Source of the DNA: Ypsolopha sequella
Taxonomy: Eukaryota > Arthropoda > Insecta > Lepidoptera > Ypsolophidae
Direction: 5' to 3'
Length of the DNA stretch: 64,000 nucleotides
Assembly (NCBI GenBank): GCA_934047225.1
Contig: OW204012.1
Span: 11,842,001-11,906,000 of the forward strand
Shown: in pieces, positions 10,993-19,846 of the stretch
Numbering within the stretch: the stretch's first letter is position 1
Layout: the number at the start of each line of letters is the position of its first letter
The notes under the pieces: model-generated
What the model was told of the DNA's origin: nothing
The model's database searches: none
Seen by the model: only the letters and a program-made list of their open reading frames with translations
Translations under genes and position numbers: made by a program

Positions 10993-11800
10993 GGCAATGC
11001 AACCTTCCCCAGTGAGTGATGAAAGTTGCGAAGTTGAAATATCCTAGGAGGCGTTGCGCCTGCCTGAATGACCAACTGCCAGCAGCTAGGCAGGTTGACA
11101 GATACTGACGAATTCTGTTTGTCTTGTCTGGGGGCAGGGACTTTGAGTTGGTTTGTGTGTCCCAAGTTATTCCCAGAAATTCGATTTGAAGTGCACGGCC
11201 ATGCAACCTTCCCCAGTGGGGATGAAGGTTGCAAAGTTGAAATTACCTAGGAGGCGTTGCGCCTGCCTGAGGGACCAACAGCCAGCAGCTTGGTGGGTTG
11301 ATAAATACTGACGAATTCTGTTTGTCTTGTCTGGGGGCAGGGACTTTGAGTTGGTTTGTGTGTCCCAAGTTATTCCCAGAAATTCGATTTGAAATGCACG
11401 GCCATGCAACCTTTCCCAGTGGGTGATGAAGGTTGCAAAGTTGAAATTACCTAGGAGGCGTTGCGCCTGCCTGAGGGACCAACAGCCAGCAGCTAGGTGG
11501 GTTGATAAATACTGACGAATTTTGTTTGTCTTGTCTGGGCGCAGGGACTCTTAGTTGGTTTGTGTGTCCCAAGCTATTCCCAGAAACTCGATGTGAAGTG
11601 CACGGCAATGCAACCTTCCCCGGTGGGTGATGAAGGTTGCAAAGTTGAAATACCCTAGGAGGCGTTGCGCCTGCCTGAGGGACCAACAGCCGGCAGCTAG
11701 GTGGATTGACAAATACTGACGAATTTTCTTTGTCTTGTCTGGGGGCAGGGACTTTGAGTTGGTCTGTGTGTCCAAAGCTATTCCCAGAAATTCGATGTGT
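10993..11800 (-). repeat. 4 tandem copies of a 204 bp coding unit (DIRS-like RT segment)
   Basis: The anchor 'GTTGCGCCTGCCTGA' recurs at 11053, 11256, 11460 and 11664, giving spacings of 203, 204 and 204 bp. 204 bp is exactly 68 codons. On the minus strand every unit encodes the same segment: 'FLGITWDTQTNSKSLPPDK', then 'RIRQYLS', 'RQAQRLLGYFNFATFI' and 'GRLHCRALH'. In DIRS-like reverse transcriptases this LGxxxD...LPxxK...GRLH/RxLQ region occurs once, just before RNase H. Four copies in a row therefore reflect local tandem amplification, mostly in frame. One single-base loss shifts the unit nearest RNase H. Confidence 0.8.
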
Positions 11801-12480
11801 GTTATCGGTGTTCGTCCAATCTTGCGGCGGTGAACAGGTAAAAATGTTTGAATGTCACGTATAGGTTTTGATTCAAGACTTTCAGATTAAAAAGTGCTAA
11901 CTTGCGAATATAATATTCAGCGACGGTGGGTAAAATTAAACAATTTTTTTTTTTTGATTTTATCAGTAATGATACCGGGGTTTGTTATTTCATCATTACA
12001 TCTATTGTGGGTTAAATCCACGATAGTGTCTGATTGAAGAGGATTCAACCCATTATCATTTATAGAACATGCGTTTGGGGAAAAACTATGTCATCTTTTT
12101 CCACATCATTTTTCCCCTCCCTCTTCTTTTTGAAGACTCTTCAAGTTTCTTTTAACAATAACCGCCTTCTTTACGTTGAAAGAGGCCAAAATTACTTACA
12201 TATCTTGATAAGCAGAAGTAGTGGGCTCTGAGGGCCTCACTGCTAGATTTATTTTTAAAACTTCAGCACCTTTCCCACAAATAATTTGCAGAATATAAAG
12301 TGATACGGTTTTAATTTCAAAATCTGTTTTTCGTAAATTGAGGTAGTGGTCTTTCAGAGTTAGCTAAAAAGTCGATGAAAACTCTGTACAGTCTGTTCAC
12401 GAACTTATCCTGCGCCATAAAGGTGTTAAATCAAGCGGCACAACAACGTGTCATTTACAATCAACCCAGGGAAGAATTTT

Positions 12481-13130
12481 TCAAAACGTTACAATGCCTC
12501 GTTCAATTTCTGTTCCATGAACCCTAGAAACGCGACATACTTTTTCTGAGCCTCTGAAAATTCGTATCCATCGAGTCGAAACGTTGCAAGGACGTGATTT
12601 TAGCGACTTGATCGAGATTTTTTCTTTACACAGAATGTTGTTAAACATTACCGTGAGATTCGCGATATTTTCTACATCCGGCAAAAGTGTCAGAATGGAA
12701 GTTGCAAGAAAACATTTTCTTTTGATATGGGTACGGAGCGCCGGCGGGGCTTGGCCCCTGGATGCACGTTATCGGTATGAAAGGGCATGGGTGCGACGAG
12801 ATTATTATGTCGATCCATGATTTGCACTCAAAATATAGTTGACAAGACTCACCATGCGCTGGAAAAATGTCAAACCTCCGATCCAGTTCTGATCCGAGTA
12901 AAGTGGTGCAGTGCACGCCTTACGGGACAGCGGCGGCAGGGCGGTGCCGGCCTTTGCATGGCAGTGCGTCATGGCATGCATCTCCCTCGGCGCTCGATGT
13001 GCTTCAAAGACTCGTTTCTTGAACTTGATCTGAAGAAACTCGCTCGTCTCTTCCTCGATGTATTCGACGCGCGGCTACACTTTGAATGTCGTTATCCAAT
13101 TATAAACGAATAAACACGGACGGAAAACTA
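12481..13130. other. unidentified GC-richer segment
   Basis: More GC-rich than its surroundings, with overlapping ORFs on both strands (plus 12787-13113; minus 12481-12684 and 12641-12916). None shows a domain I recognise. It abuts the right inverted repeat of the composite insertion, so it probably belongs to that element. Confidence 0.3.
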
Positions 13131-13409
13131 AAATCTTAACAGAATTTTCTACTTTATTCTCGAAAATTCGAAAGAGGGTAACTCAAAAAGATTATTATTT
13201 CGCGATAAACTAGCAAGCTGCGAACGGTTCGAAAAACGACGCAACAATGACGAAGAATATGGCGGCTTGTGGGTTCTTTGCGACTGTTGACAGGTACTCT
13301 GGGTAAAACAGCGGGTCACGTGACGGAAACTAGCGACATCTAGCGGCTGTATTCGGAAAGGAACGACGTACTCTCATAATGGACTTCAGACGTCAAACGG
13401 AACACATAA

Positions 13410-13680
13410 TATAAAAATACTAAGCTATTTTTTCGAAAAGATTTTCAAGGAGACTTTACAATACATAATATCCACATTTTGAATGCAATTTTACAATGAA
13501 ATTAGTTAGGGTTTCAGAATTACAGGCAAAAACAAAACAATTTAGAGGTCTTTTCGGAATTAAATTCTATCGAGAAAATTTCATCCAATCGCGTTTTCTT
13601 TTCGTGAGAATCTTAATCAAATACTCAATAAACATTTACCCAAAAATGAAATACGTAGATGAAGTTATAGTGGAGTAAAT
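13410..13680 (+). repeat. right part of repeat family C
   Basis: Resumes the copy broken at 8266 ('AGATTTTCAAGGAGACTTTA', 'CTCAATAAACATTTACCC'). The match to 57360-57625 is close. The small ORF at 13496-13678 is only repeat sequence. Confidence 0.8.
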
Positions 13681-13954
13681 GGATTCGAAAAAACCCCATC
13701 ATTGTTTTTGATATCGCATTAACTTCAATCACTTTATTAATTAACATGACAGATAATATACATTAAATAGTCCACTGCATTATCTAGCAAAATCAAATTT
13801 TTTTATTGCACCGATATAGATAAATAATATTAGTTTTTATTTGATTTAAAAATATAAAAATTACTATTTCATTAAATCTAGACTTAGACTGGGCAGAAGA
13901 CGAGTAGATTTGTAAGTCTGGGAGATCTACATTATGTACATATAAACTTCACTA

Positions 13955-14200
13955 CATAGTATAAAACAAAGTCGCTTCCCGCTGTCTGTCTGTCCCTATG
14001 TATTCTTAGATCTTTAAAAATACGCAACGAATTTTGATGCGGTTTTTGTTAATAAATAGAGTTATTCAAGAGGAAGGTTTATATGTATAATACATGCGTA
14101 ATATAGTAGAGAAATACTGATAATTTTAGAGGTTTCTAATGTGATGTAAATATAGATGTAAATAAATACATTTTTTGCGCTTACATTGCAAACGCTAGTT
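13955..14200 (+). repeat. common lepidopteran repeat ('AAAGTCGCTTCCCGCTGTC')
   Basis: Carries 'ACAAAGTCGCTTCCCGCTGT', 'CGCAACGAATTTTGATGCGG' and 'ATTCAAGAGGAAGGTTTATA'. I recognise this arrangement from many moth and butterfly sequences, where it is a dispersed non-coding element. Its class (possibly Helitron-related) is not decided here. The flanks 13720-13955 and 14200-14450 show nothing specific. Confidence 0.55.
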
Positions 14201-14554
14201 GAACCCTACGAGATAGATTAAAATAATGTACTACAGTATTGTACAACTTAAAAAGTCTACAAAAAAGTCCGGGATGGTATACATCTATCTCTTAGGGATA
14301 ACCCACAATAACCATTATGGCTTATTTACGAAGCAATTTTAAGCAATACAGCATTAATCCTTATCCAATTAATTACAAAAGCTGTGAACGTTGTATATAA
14401 AGACATTCTGTAGTATATTTAGTATAAGCATTGCACCCGTGCATTATAAAAGAATCCTAATTAGGATTTTGTCCTAAGTAAAAGGTAAAAAATTCAACAT
14501 ACTCAGATTCCTTAGGGCTACAGAAGCCGCAAAAATATATATATTTTTCTGTCT

Positions 14555-15480
14555 GTCTGTTTTTAGGGTTCCGTAGTAGTACATACCTTACCCACGATGT
14601 TCGAGCTGGACCTAACGAACAATCAGATCTCTGATATTGGGAAGCAGTCGTTTCAAGGTATATTTCTTGTTTTTTGCGTTTTGTAGTACCTAAAAGGTAC
14701 AAAAGGAACCTTTATGGTGAGACTCCGTTGTCCGTCCGTCCGTCCGTATGTCACAGCCTCATAACTTTAGCACCGTTAAAGATAAAGACATGAAATTTGG
14801 CGCAAGAATAGCATTAATTTTCCCACATATCACGGTGTAAAAAAAATATGAAAAATTTTTAAAATTGTTCAAAATATGTCTAAAACAGAAGTGAGAAAAA
14901 TAAAAATATTTTATCCTAAAAATACAATATGGGTACCAAATTGTAGATGTTAATAAGTTAATTGTAAAAATATATACTTTTACTGCATTTAATGGCACTG
15001 GTTTTGAGAAATCTTTAAAAAACCACAAAATATGTATGTCCCCTTATCTCCGAAACTGGTAGACCGAAAAATATGAAAAAAAATGTTGATTATACATCAT
15101 AACTTGGCTAGTTACAGGAAAATTAAAGCGATAAAACAAATTGAATACAAATTAAAAATATTTTATAAAAATCCAACATAGGTATTAAATTGTAGGTATT
15201 AAAAAGTTGATTGTAAAAATATATAGTTTAGCTATATTTAATTCCATCTATTTCGAGAAATCCTTGAAAAGCCATTAAAATTGTATGTCTCTCCCCCTTA
15301 TCTCCAAAACTGGTGGATCAAAAAATTTGAAAATAATCTTGGTAATAATATGTGTTTACGTAAAGATTACAGGAAAAATAAAGCGGTTGAGAAATTCATG
15401 AAAAAAAAAGACAAAATTAAATTTATCATCCACAATACGGAAACCTAGGTACGCGAGTCTGACTCGCACTTGGCCGGTTA
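14555..15480 (+). repeat. 'AGGGTTCCGTA' repeat unit (unit A), near full length
   Basis: Runs from TTTTTAGGGTTCCGTAG through a (CCGT)n microsatellite at about 14731-14748 and 'TAACTTTAGCACCGTTAAAG' to CGAGTCTGACTCGCACTTGG at the right. The (GCGAGTC)(GACTCGC) palindrome is its terminal hairpin. Internally 14810-15060 and 15060-15330 are a diverged tandem doubling ('TCTCCGAAACTGG' / 'TCTCCAAAACTGG'). Further copies or pieces: 26656-27310, 28975-29220, 32770-33700, 43785-44600, 53485-54318, 56575-56615 and 61425-61520. Very abundant in Lepidoptera; non-coding. Confidence 0.75.
14567..14657 (+). other. leucine-rich-repeat exon-like segment
   Basis: One frame reads LPTMFELDLTNNQISDIGKQ followed by SFQG. 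This fits a 24-residue extracellular LRR (LxxLDLxxNxIxxIxxxxFxG). A pyrimidine-rich tract ending TTTTTAG stands just before 14567, with two further AGs at 14575-14576 and 14578-14579. CAAG|GTATAT after 14657 is a usable donor. An exon 14580-14657 would be 78 bp and keep the frame. The segment is embedded in an 'AGGGTTCCGTAG' repeat whose sequence resumes at about 14688 (TAGTACCTAAAAGG). It may be a small exon of a host LRR gene or a captured fragment. No second LRR exon was noticed in the window. Confidence 0.5.
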
Positions 15481-15483
15481 TTT

Positions 15484-16060
15484 TTTATGCTCGTGATTCA
15501 CGTAAAAACTGATGAACGGACTTAAATGAAGTTTCCACTGTTGTGGAACTTTTTGCCCAGGGAAAAAAAAGATTGAAATTATCACGATACAAAAACTAGA
15601 AGTATGGCTTGAAGTATATTTTCTAAGAAAGTCCTTCTGTTCATACTCATTTAGTTTTCTTTTTTTTGTGTCTTGGCGACTGATGGCTGCTATTTTATTT
15701 AGTTTGTTGCGGTTAAAAGTTATAGTCTCTGAAAAGACAGAAGTCTGTCATAAAATCGATCCGCCTATAATATATCCCATCAAAAACATTTCATGTAAAC
15801 TAGGTCGCCAAGACTAATAAGCTCATAACGCTTTCACTGTTAAAAAGTTATCAGATCTCCAACACCTGTCTAGGTTTAATTACCCTACCACTACGAGTAG
15901 ACATAGGTATGGAGCCTGAGCCACTTGCAAAGGGCTCGCTAATGCTATGTTTATCTACACTTATATTATGGTTTGAGTTATGAGACTGATAGATACATGG
16001 TTGGTCTGCGATTACACGTTGGGGCTGAGTATTTTTAACAAAACTTGAAATAGGATGGAA
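15484..16060. other. no recognisable gene
   Basis: AT-rich sequence. It may contain the decayed 3' end of the Ty3/gypsy remnant to its right, but no LTR matching 17919-18051 could be found. Confidence 0.35.
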
Positions 16061-16062
16061 AT

Positions 16063-16371
16063 CTAAATCATCCTTACAATTATATCTTTCTTTGGGGAAA
16101 GAGTGGTAAAAGACCTTTTCATCTGATATGAGTTGCGACGCATCGGTCTGCTTTTCTCCCCTTCTCTGACAATCATATATGACCTAGGTTCAGGACATTT
16201 GGATACAACTTTGGCTTTTCCCCACACATTTGAATCTCTAAAAACTACATCATCACCCACTTTATAATCTACAGTATTTTTCCTAGCTTTCTTGTCATGG
16301 CTTTTCTTAATTACATTTTGTTTTTCGACACAGTTCTTCATTAAAGAAATACAATTTAAAATACAATATAT
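16063..16371 (-). pseudogene. Ty3/gypsy integrase C-terminal part
   Basis: Minus-strand frame with 'KVGDDVVFRDSNVWGKAKVV' and 'PEPRSYMIVREGEK'. In Ty3/gypsy pol this matches the region KVGDxVxx...W.PAKVV....PRSYxV....G...RRN near the end of integrase. It ends at 16063. Upstream the frame reaches the 14 bp direct repeat where the Penelope-like element inserted; the sequence then continues at 17302 with the expected 'SPSQILNSRRLRTDLL' segment. Confidence 0.75.
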
Positions 16372-16400
16372 AATTAGAATAATTAATAAATAATTATTAA

Positions 16401-16796
16401 TTGTCATGTCCCATTATTAACACAGCTACACATATCAACACTCACCACACATCAAACACATACAAAACACAGCCTAATACATCATGCAAAACCAGCAACT
16501 GCATTTACCTACTAGAATGCCGTCATTGCCCGGCATTCTACGTAGGTGAAACCAAGAACCCAATACACAAACGAATGAACCAACACCGACACACAGCAGA
16601 TCGCATACCAAACAACATTCTTCCCATACCTACACGCACGCGACTCCACAACCAGACCTTTAACGACTGTTTCACCCTACGTATCATTAAATCATTCACA
16701 CCTCCATTAACCGACATTGAATTACGGATATGGGAGACATCATTCATATGGTCACTTGGAGCTCATTATGGACCTGGACTGAACAAACAACACTGA
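16401..16796 (+). CDS. GIY-YIG endonuclease domain of a Penelope-like element (partial)
   Basis: 131 residues. 'CIYLLEC' stands for the GIY strand and 'YVGET' for YIG, followed by 'RMNQHR' with the catalytic-type arginine region. Near the end is 'IELRIWETSFI', with the conserved glutamate position. The preceding Cys residues (CKTSNC..., CRHC) match the Cys-rich lead-in typical of PLE endonucleases. In the family this domain nicks DNA to prime reverse transcription. The ATG used here is arbitrary: the real protein would start far upstream with reverse transcriptase, which is missing. Confidence 0.8.
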   Translation: MSCPIINTATHINTHHTSNTYKTQPNTSCKTSNCIYLLECRHCPAFYVGETKNPIHKRMNQHRHTADRIPNNILPIPTRTRLHNQTFNDCFTLRIIKSFTPPLTDIELRIWETSFIWSLGAHYGPGLNKQH

Positions 16797-16873
16797 CTGA
16801 CTGACTGACTGACTGACTGACTGACTGACTGACTGACTGACTGACTGACTAACTGACTGACTTGACTGACTGA
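16793..16873 (+). repeat. (GACT)n microsatellite
   Basis: About 20 units of CTGA/GACT directly after the stop codon of the endonuclease ORF, with a few interruptions near the end. Confidence 0.95.
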
Positions 16874-17121
16874 CAAATCCAAATTTACAGTTTATTATTA
16901 TTATTATTTTTTTATTTTATATTTATTTTTTTATATAACAAAATATTCAGAATCGGAGCACTCTGTATGATAACGCCACCTAGCGCCGGCTGACCAAATT
17001 CTCCCTCAAAAAGTCTGGTTCATGATTTTTAGTATACTTTTTTATATTTTTATATCAATAGATGTCAGCGGTTTTCTTACTTCAAATACCTATACATATA
17101 TGTCATATAATATTTTTTTCT

Positions 17122-17166
17122 ATTCGCCTGATGACGGCCCCACTGAGGGGTCGAAATATAGCGACT
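17122..17166 (+). ncRNA. hammerhead ribozyme-like motif in PLE 3' tail
   Basis: Order: ATTCGC, CTGATGA (17128-17134), a G/C stem with ACTGA loop, GAAA (17153-17156), TATA, GCGA (17161-17164). This is the layout of a type I hammerhead: CUGAUGA core, stem II, GAAA, a very short stem III and the cleavage position, with stem I formed by TCGC/GCGA. PLEs are known to carry minimal hammerheads that can work as dimers; the self-complementary AUAU here would serve as stem III in a dimer. One extra C sits between CTGATGA and stem II. A second copy with the same core is at 39946-39987 (minus). Confidence 0.6.
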
Positions 17167-17302
17167 AAAACCATTTAAATGTTTGTATTTATGTGAAGTA
17201 AAACATATATATAAAAAATAAAAAAAAGGCCGTTGAACGGTGTTTTATAAAAATATTTTATTAACATAATTATTATAATAAATAATAAATTAGAATAATT
17301 AG

Positions 17303-17627
17303 AAATACAATAAATCCGTCCTTAATCTACGACTATTTAATATTTGCGACGGAGACACATCAAATCCTGACAAAGGTGTAGGTATTGTAATGTAAAATTC
17401 CTTCTCTATAATCTTTATTTTCATCTTTGTACTTCTTCAAAATTTGTTTACAAATATGTACAGCTTTTTCAGCCATACCGTTACTTCTTGGGTATCTAGG
17501 AGTTGATGTTACTAAAGTAATATCCTTACTTTTAAAATACAATTTGACATTCATGTGAAGCAAATGGATTATTATCAGCTATCAAATATACTGGATATCC
17601 ATATCTACAAAAAACATCTTGCATAGC
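17303..17627 (-). pseudogene. Ty3/gypsy integrase core fragment
   Basis: 'YGYPVYLIADNNPFASHECQ' carries the second catalytic Asp context (xxADNxPxF). 'RYPRSNGMAEKAVHICKQIL' carries the PxSNGxAE(K) motif with the catalytic Glu. A frameshift at about 17375 leads to a 'SGFDVSPSQILNSRRLRTDL' segment. Intact integrase would begin much earlier with a zinc finger; here gag sequence precedes it directly. Confidence 0.8.
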
Positions 17628-17628
17628 G

Positions 17629-17784
17629 TCAATTATTGCTTTCAATCAACACGTCATTTTGTTTAGTGACGACTAAATAATCCATAAAACTCAATTTCCA
17701 AAACTTCCATTCTGTAGCGGCATTAGATGAGTCTAACGCCAAATTTGGAGGAAGCTTCACAACATTGTTACCAACTTCCGCCAT
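17629..17784 (-). pseudogene. Ty3/gypsy gag N-terminus
   Basis: MAEVGNNVVKLPPNLALDSS then 'EWKFWKLSFMDYLVVTKQND'. This resembles the start of Ty3/gypsy Gag, with PxxL....xxxWxxFxxxFxxYxxx. It runs to 17629, where integrase sequence begins, so the junction marks a deletion of several kilobases. An upstream in-frame ATG at 17811 also exists; 17784 fits the family start better. Confidence 0.6.
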
Positions 17785-17918
17785 TTTCACACACTCGGAA
17801 GACACAAACAACGACCGACGCGAAGAACTGACGAAGATTTATCTTCAAATCAAACTTCCAACACTTCCGTGGACTCAATGGGCGTCTGTCTAATAGTTTT
17901 CTTAAAACGGCTGCGCCA

Positions 17919-18051
17919 TGTTTAAGTTAAATAAAATATTAGTAACAACTTAAACTGTTTATTGTAAACGATAAAGCAAAATGACATTTGGTTTTCGAAC
18001 ATAGACTATGTAGACCAGGACCATAGACAATATCACTTACATTCTGAAACA
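17919..18051 (-). repeat. short 5' LTR of the Ty3/gypsy remnant
   Basis: On the minus strand it begins TGTTTCAGAATG and ends TTAAACA, immediately followed by TGGCGCAGCCG (17908-17918), a typical primer-binding-site start. It contains AATAAA-like sequence. 133 bp is short but fits mag-type elements. No 3' partner LTR was found, so the left limit is a judgement. Confidence 0.45.
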
Positions 18052-18359
18052 CGTAGTGCCCCGCTTCCTTTGGCTCGTCTTGGCGGGGGGCACTATCGTA
18101 CCCCCAGATAATATAGGCCCTATATGATACTAGACTATAGTGTATATGAACGATGTTCAGACGGTAATTTTATAGACGACTAGGGTTCGAAGTTGGACGA
18201 GCACAAATATTTGATGATGATGATGTTGAGGTGGGACGCCTGCTGGGCTCAAGCGGATGGTTGGCTCTCTATTTGGAGCTATTCCATCCAATTCCCATTG
18301 CTTAGAGCTTTGGTATCCTAATGTCCCAGGGGCGTTCCCCCCTCAAATCTTCCGCTTCT

Positions 18360-19845
18360 TTTAATAAATCTAAGTATATCTGAGTACTCAAGATACTTGA
18401 GATCTCCATTACCAGGTATCTCCCATTTTAGGCTAGAATATATGAAGCATTTAAGCGTGTCCTCCTCGCCGAAGTGCAGACATGAGGGATCATCCTTTAT
18501 CTTTATTATTGACAGATATCTGTTCAGCCTTCAGTGGCCAGTTAGAATACCTACCAACAAACCTAGGTTGACTCTGTTTAGGTTAAGATTACTTTTTTGT
18601 AGACTATAGTCGAGAGAAACATCTTCGACTGTCGGCAGCCCTCGATGTTCCTCCATACATCTGCTGATTCTTCTGAAGCCAGGTGGCTTATTATTACCTT
18701 GTTGGTGACGTTTGCAGGAATAGGAAGCCTAGGTTCGGGTCCTATGAACCTGTCCTCAGCACTTTCTCTAGCTAATTCGTCTGCTTTTTCGTTACCTTCA
18801 ACATGCATGCCCTGGGACCCGAGCTACTATTATTTAAGTTTTTTCACCTAGCTTATTGAGCGTATTTTTACACTCTCTTATCAGAGCCGATTTATTCACT
18901 GGATTTTTAAGTGCAAAAAGTGCTGCTTGGCTGTCCAAGTAAATCATGACCGTTTTCTCGTTTATGTCCGATCTTGAGAGTACCATACTGGCACATTCCA
19001 TAATGGCAAAGGTTTCTGCCTAAAATACAGTAGAAAAGGTACCTAGTGAGGCTACGTTTCAGAACGTGTGATCTTCGTGCGAAATTTCACTCGTTTTTAA
19101 GAAAGAGACAAAGCTATATACTAGAAAGAGAATGAAAGATCTGGTTTTGAAACGCTTGCGAGTGATTCCCGTGAGAAAAGCGTTTTGAAACGGTCTGGAG
19201 TGACACACGTCAAGTAAATACATAACCTCAAATCAAAATAAATAAATTAAGTAAAGTACCTAAATACCTATTGCTTTTAATATGGATGGCATTGCAACCT
19301 TTGCATTTGCAAGCCATAATCCTGTCGAAGCAGTTTCGAAACATTTTCCCGTATTCGTACGGAAATGTTGAATTCTATTTTCAAAAATTGTCCGAATCCC
19401 GAGAAAACTCCGAAATGACAACTGTCAGGCGAATTTTAACGGTACCCAAACAGAGTTAGAAATCGCACTTGTCAGTGCGATATTCACATTTCCCGAAAGC
19501 GTTTCTAAACACATATCGCAACTGTCAGGTAACAGTTCGTTTACCCTCGGTTTCACTCGGGTCGATTTTTGAACGATGCAGGGTAAAATTCGCATCGCTC
19601 CGAGTGATAATCATACGTTACGAAACGTACCCTGAGTAGGATGCGCTTCTTCTTCATCAGGTAAACAAAAAACAGCTCCTGCTAGGCTTGTAATTACCTT
19701 TTCTTGAGCCGTTCGTATAGCAGTTAATGCTCTGTCGGTATCTTCCAGTCTTCTCCAGTTCCTATATGAATGCGATATTTTACACAAATACAGATTTTTG
19801 CACAAATATCTTGAACACTGCGCTATATGAGAACCTATGTAACAT
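18360..19845 (-). pseudogene. non-LTR retrotransposon RNase H and C-terminal remnant
   Basis: Minus-strand pieces in order: 'LAGAVFCLPDEEE' (19633-19700), 'AETFAIMECASMV' and 'IYLDSQAALFALKNP' (about 18900-19022), 'GNEKADELARES' (about 18750-18810), then the zinc-binding tail 'LTGH..LNRYLS..' (about 18450-18560). These are the G-A-G-V-F, E-x-x-A and D-S-Q-A-A strands of RNase H and the C-terminal motif of RNase H-bearing LINEs. Stops and frameshifts abound, and a MITE (19050-19632) lies inside RNase H. Clade not resolved (I, R1, LOA and Jockey relatives are possible). Confidence 0.7.
19050..19632. mobile_element. 'ACGTTTCGAAACGTGTGAT' family MITE, copy 2
   Basis: Reverse-oriented relative of 4221-4820. 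Ends GGCTACGTTTC and GAAACGTACCC are inverted. TGA stands on both sides, suggesting a 3 bp TSD (4 bp if TGAG). A 3 bp TSD and GGG/GGC starts would fit PIF/Harbinger, but the usual TWA target is not met. It interrupts an RNase H reading frame, so its borders are supported by the host sequence. Confidence 0.75.
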
Positions 19846-19846
19846 A

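Larger units (their letters stand above)
8267..13409. mobile_element. ~5.1 kb composite insertion splitting repeat C
   Basis: A 9 bp direct repeat TATAAAAAT flanks it (8258-8266 and 13410-13418). The inner ends are inverted repeats: about 8548-8585 (TTATGTGTTCCGTTTGACG...) and 13371-13409. The right ~200 bp also matches the MITE at 8270-8535 in reverse. The interior holds an oligo-T run, an unidentified ORF, DIRS-like RNase H and reverse transcriptase remnants on the minus strand, and unassigned sequence. It is likely a layered insertion rather than one simple element. The flanking repeat is A/T rich, so the TSD alone is weak evidence; the broken host repeat is the stronger argument. Confidence 0.65.
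16386..17287 (+). mobile_element. 5'-truncated Penelope-like element (PLE)
   Basis: Contains a GIY-YIG endonuclease ORF, a GACT microsatellite and a 3' tail with a hammerhead-like motif, the order seen in the 3' part of PLEs. It is flanked by a 14 bp direct repeat AATTAGAATAATTA at 16372-16385 and 17288-17301. Removing it restores the order of the gypsy integrase. The reverse transcriptase is absent, so the copy is truncated and dead. Confidence 0.8.
16063..18051 (-). mobile_element. internally deleted Ty3/gypsy retrotransposon remnant
   Basis: Read on the minus strand it has a short 5' LTR (17919-18051), a primer-binding-site-like TGGCGCAGCCG, a gag start (17784-17629), an integrase core (17627-17303) and an integrase C-terminal/chromodomain-proximal part (16370-16063). 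Nearly all of gag, protease, reverse transcriptase and RNase H is missing: gag runs directly into integrase. A Penelope-like element (16386-17287) splits the integrase. The short LTR recalls mag-type elements, but this is inference. Confidence 0.75.

Noticed and set aside
16793..16873. GACT array as a possible CRISPR-like or regulatory repeat
   Set aside because: A plain tetranucleotide microsatellite in a eukaryotic transposon tail.
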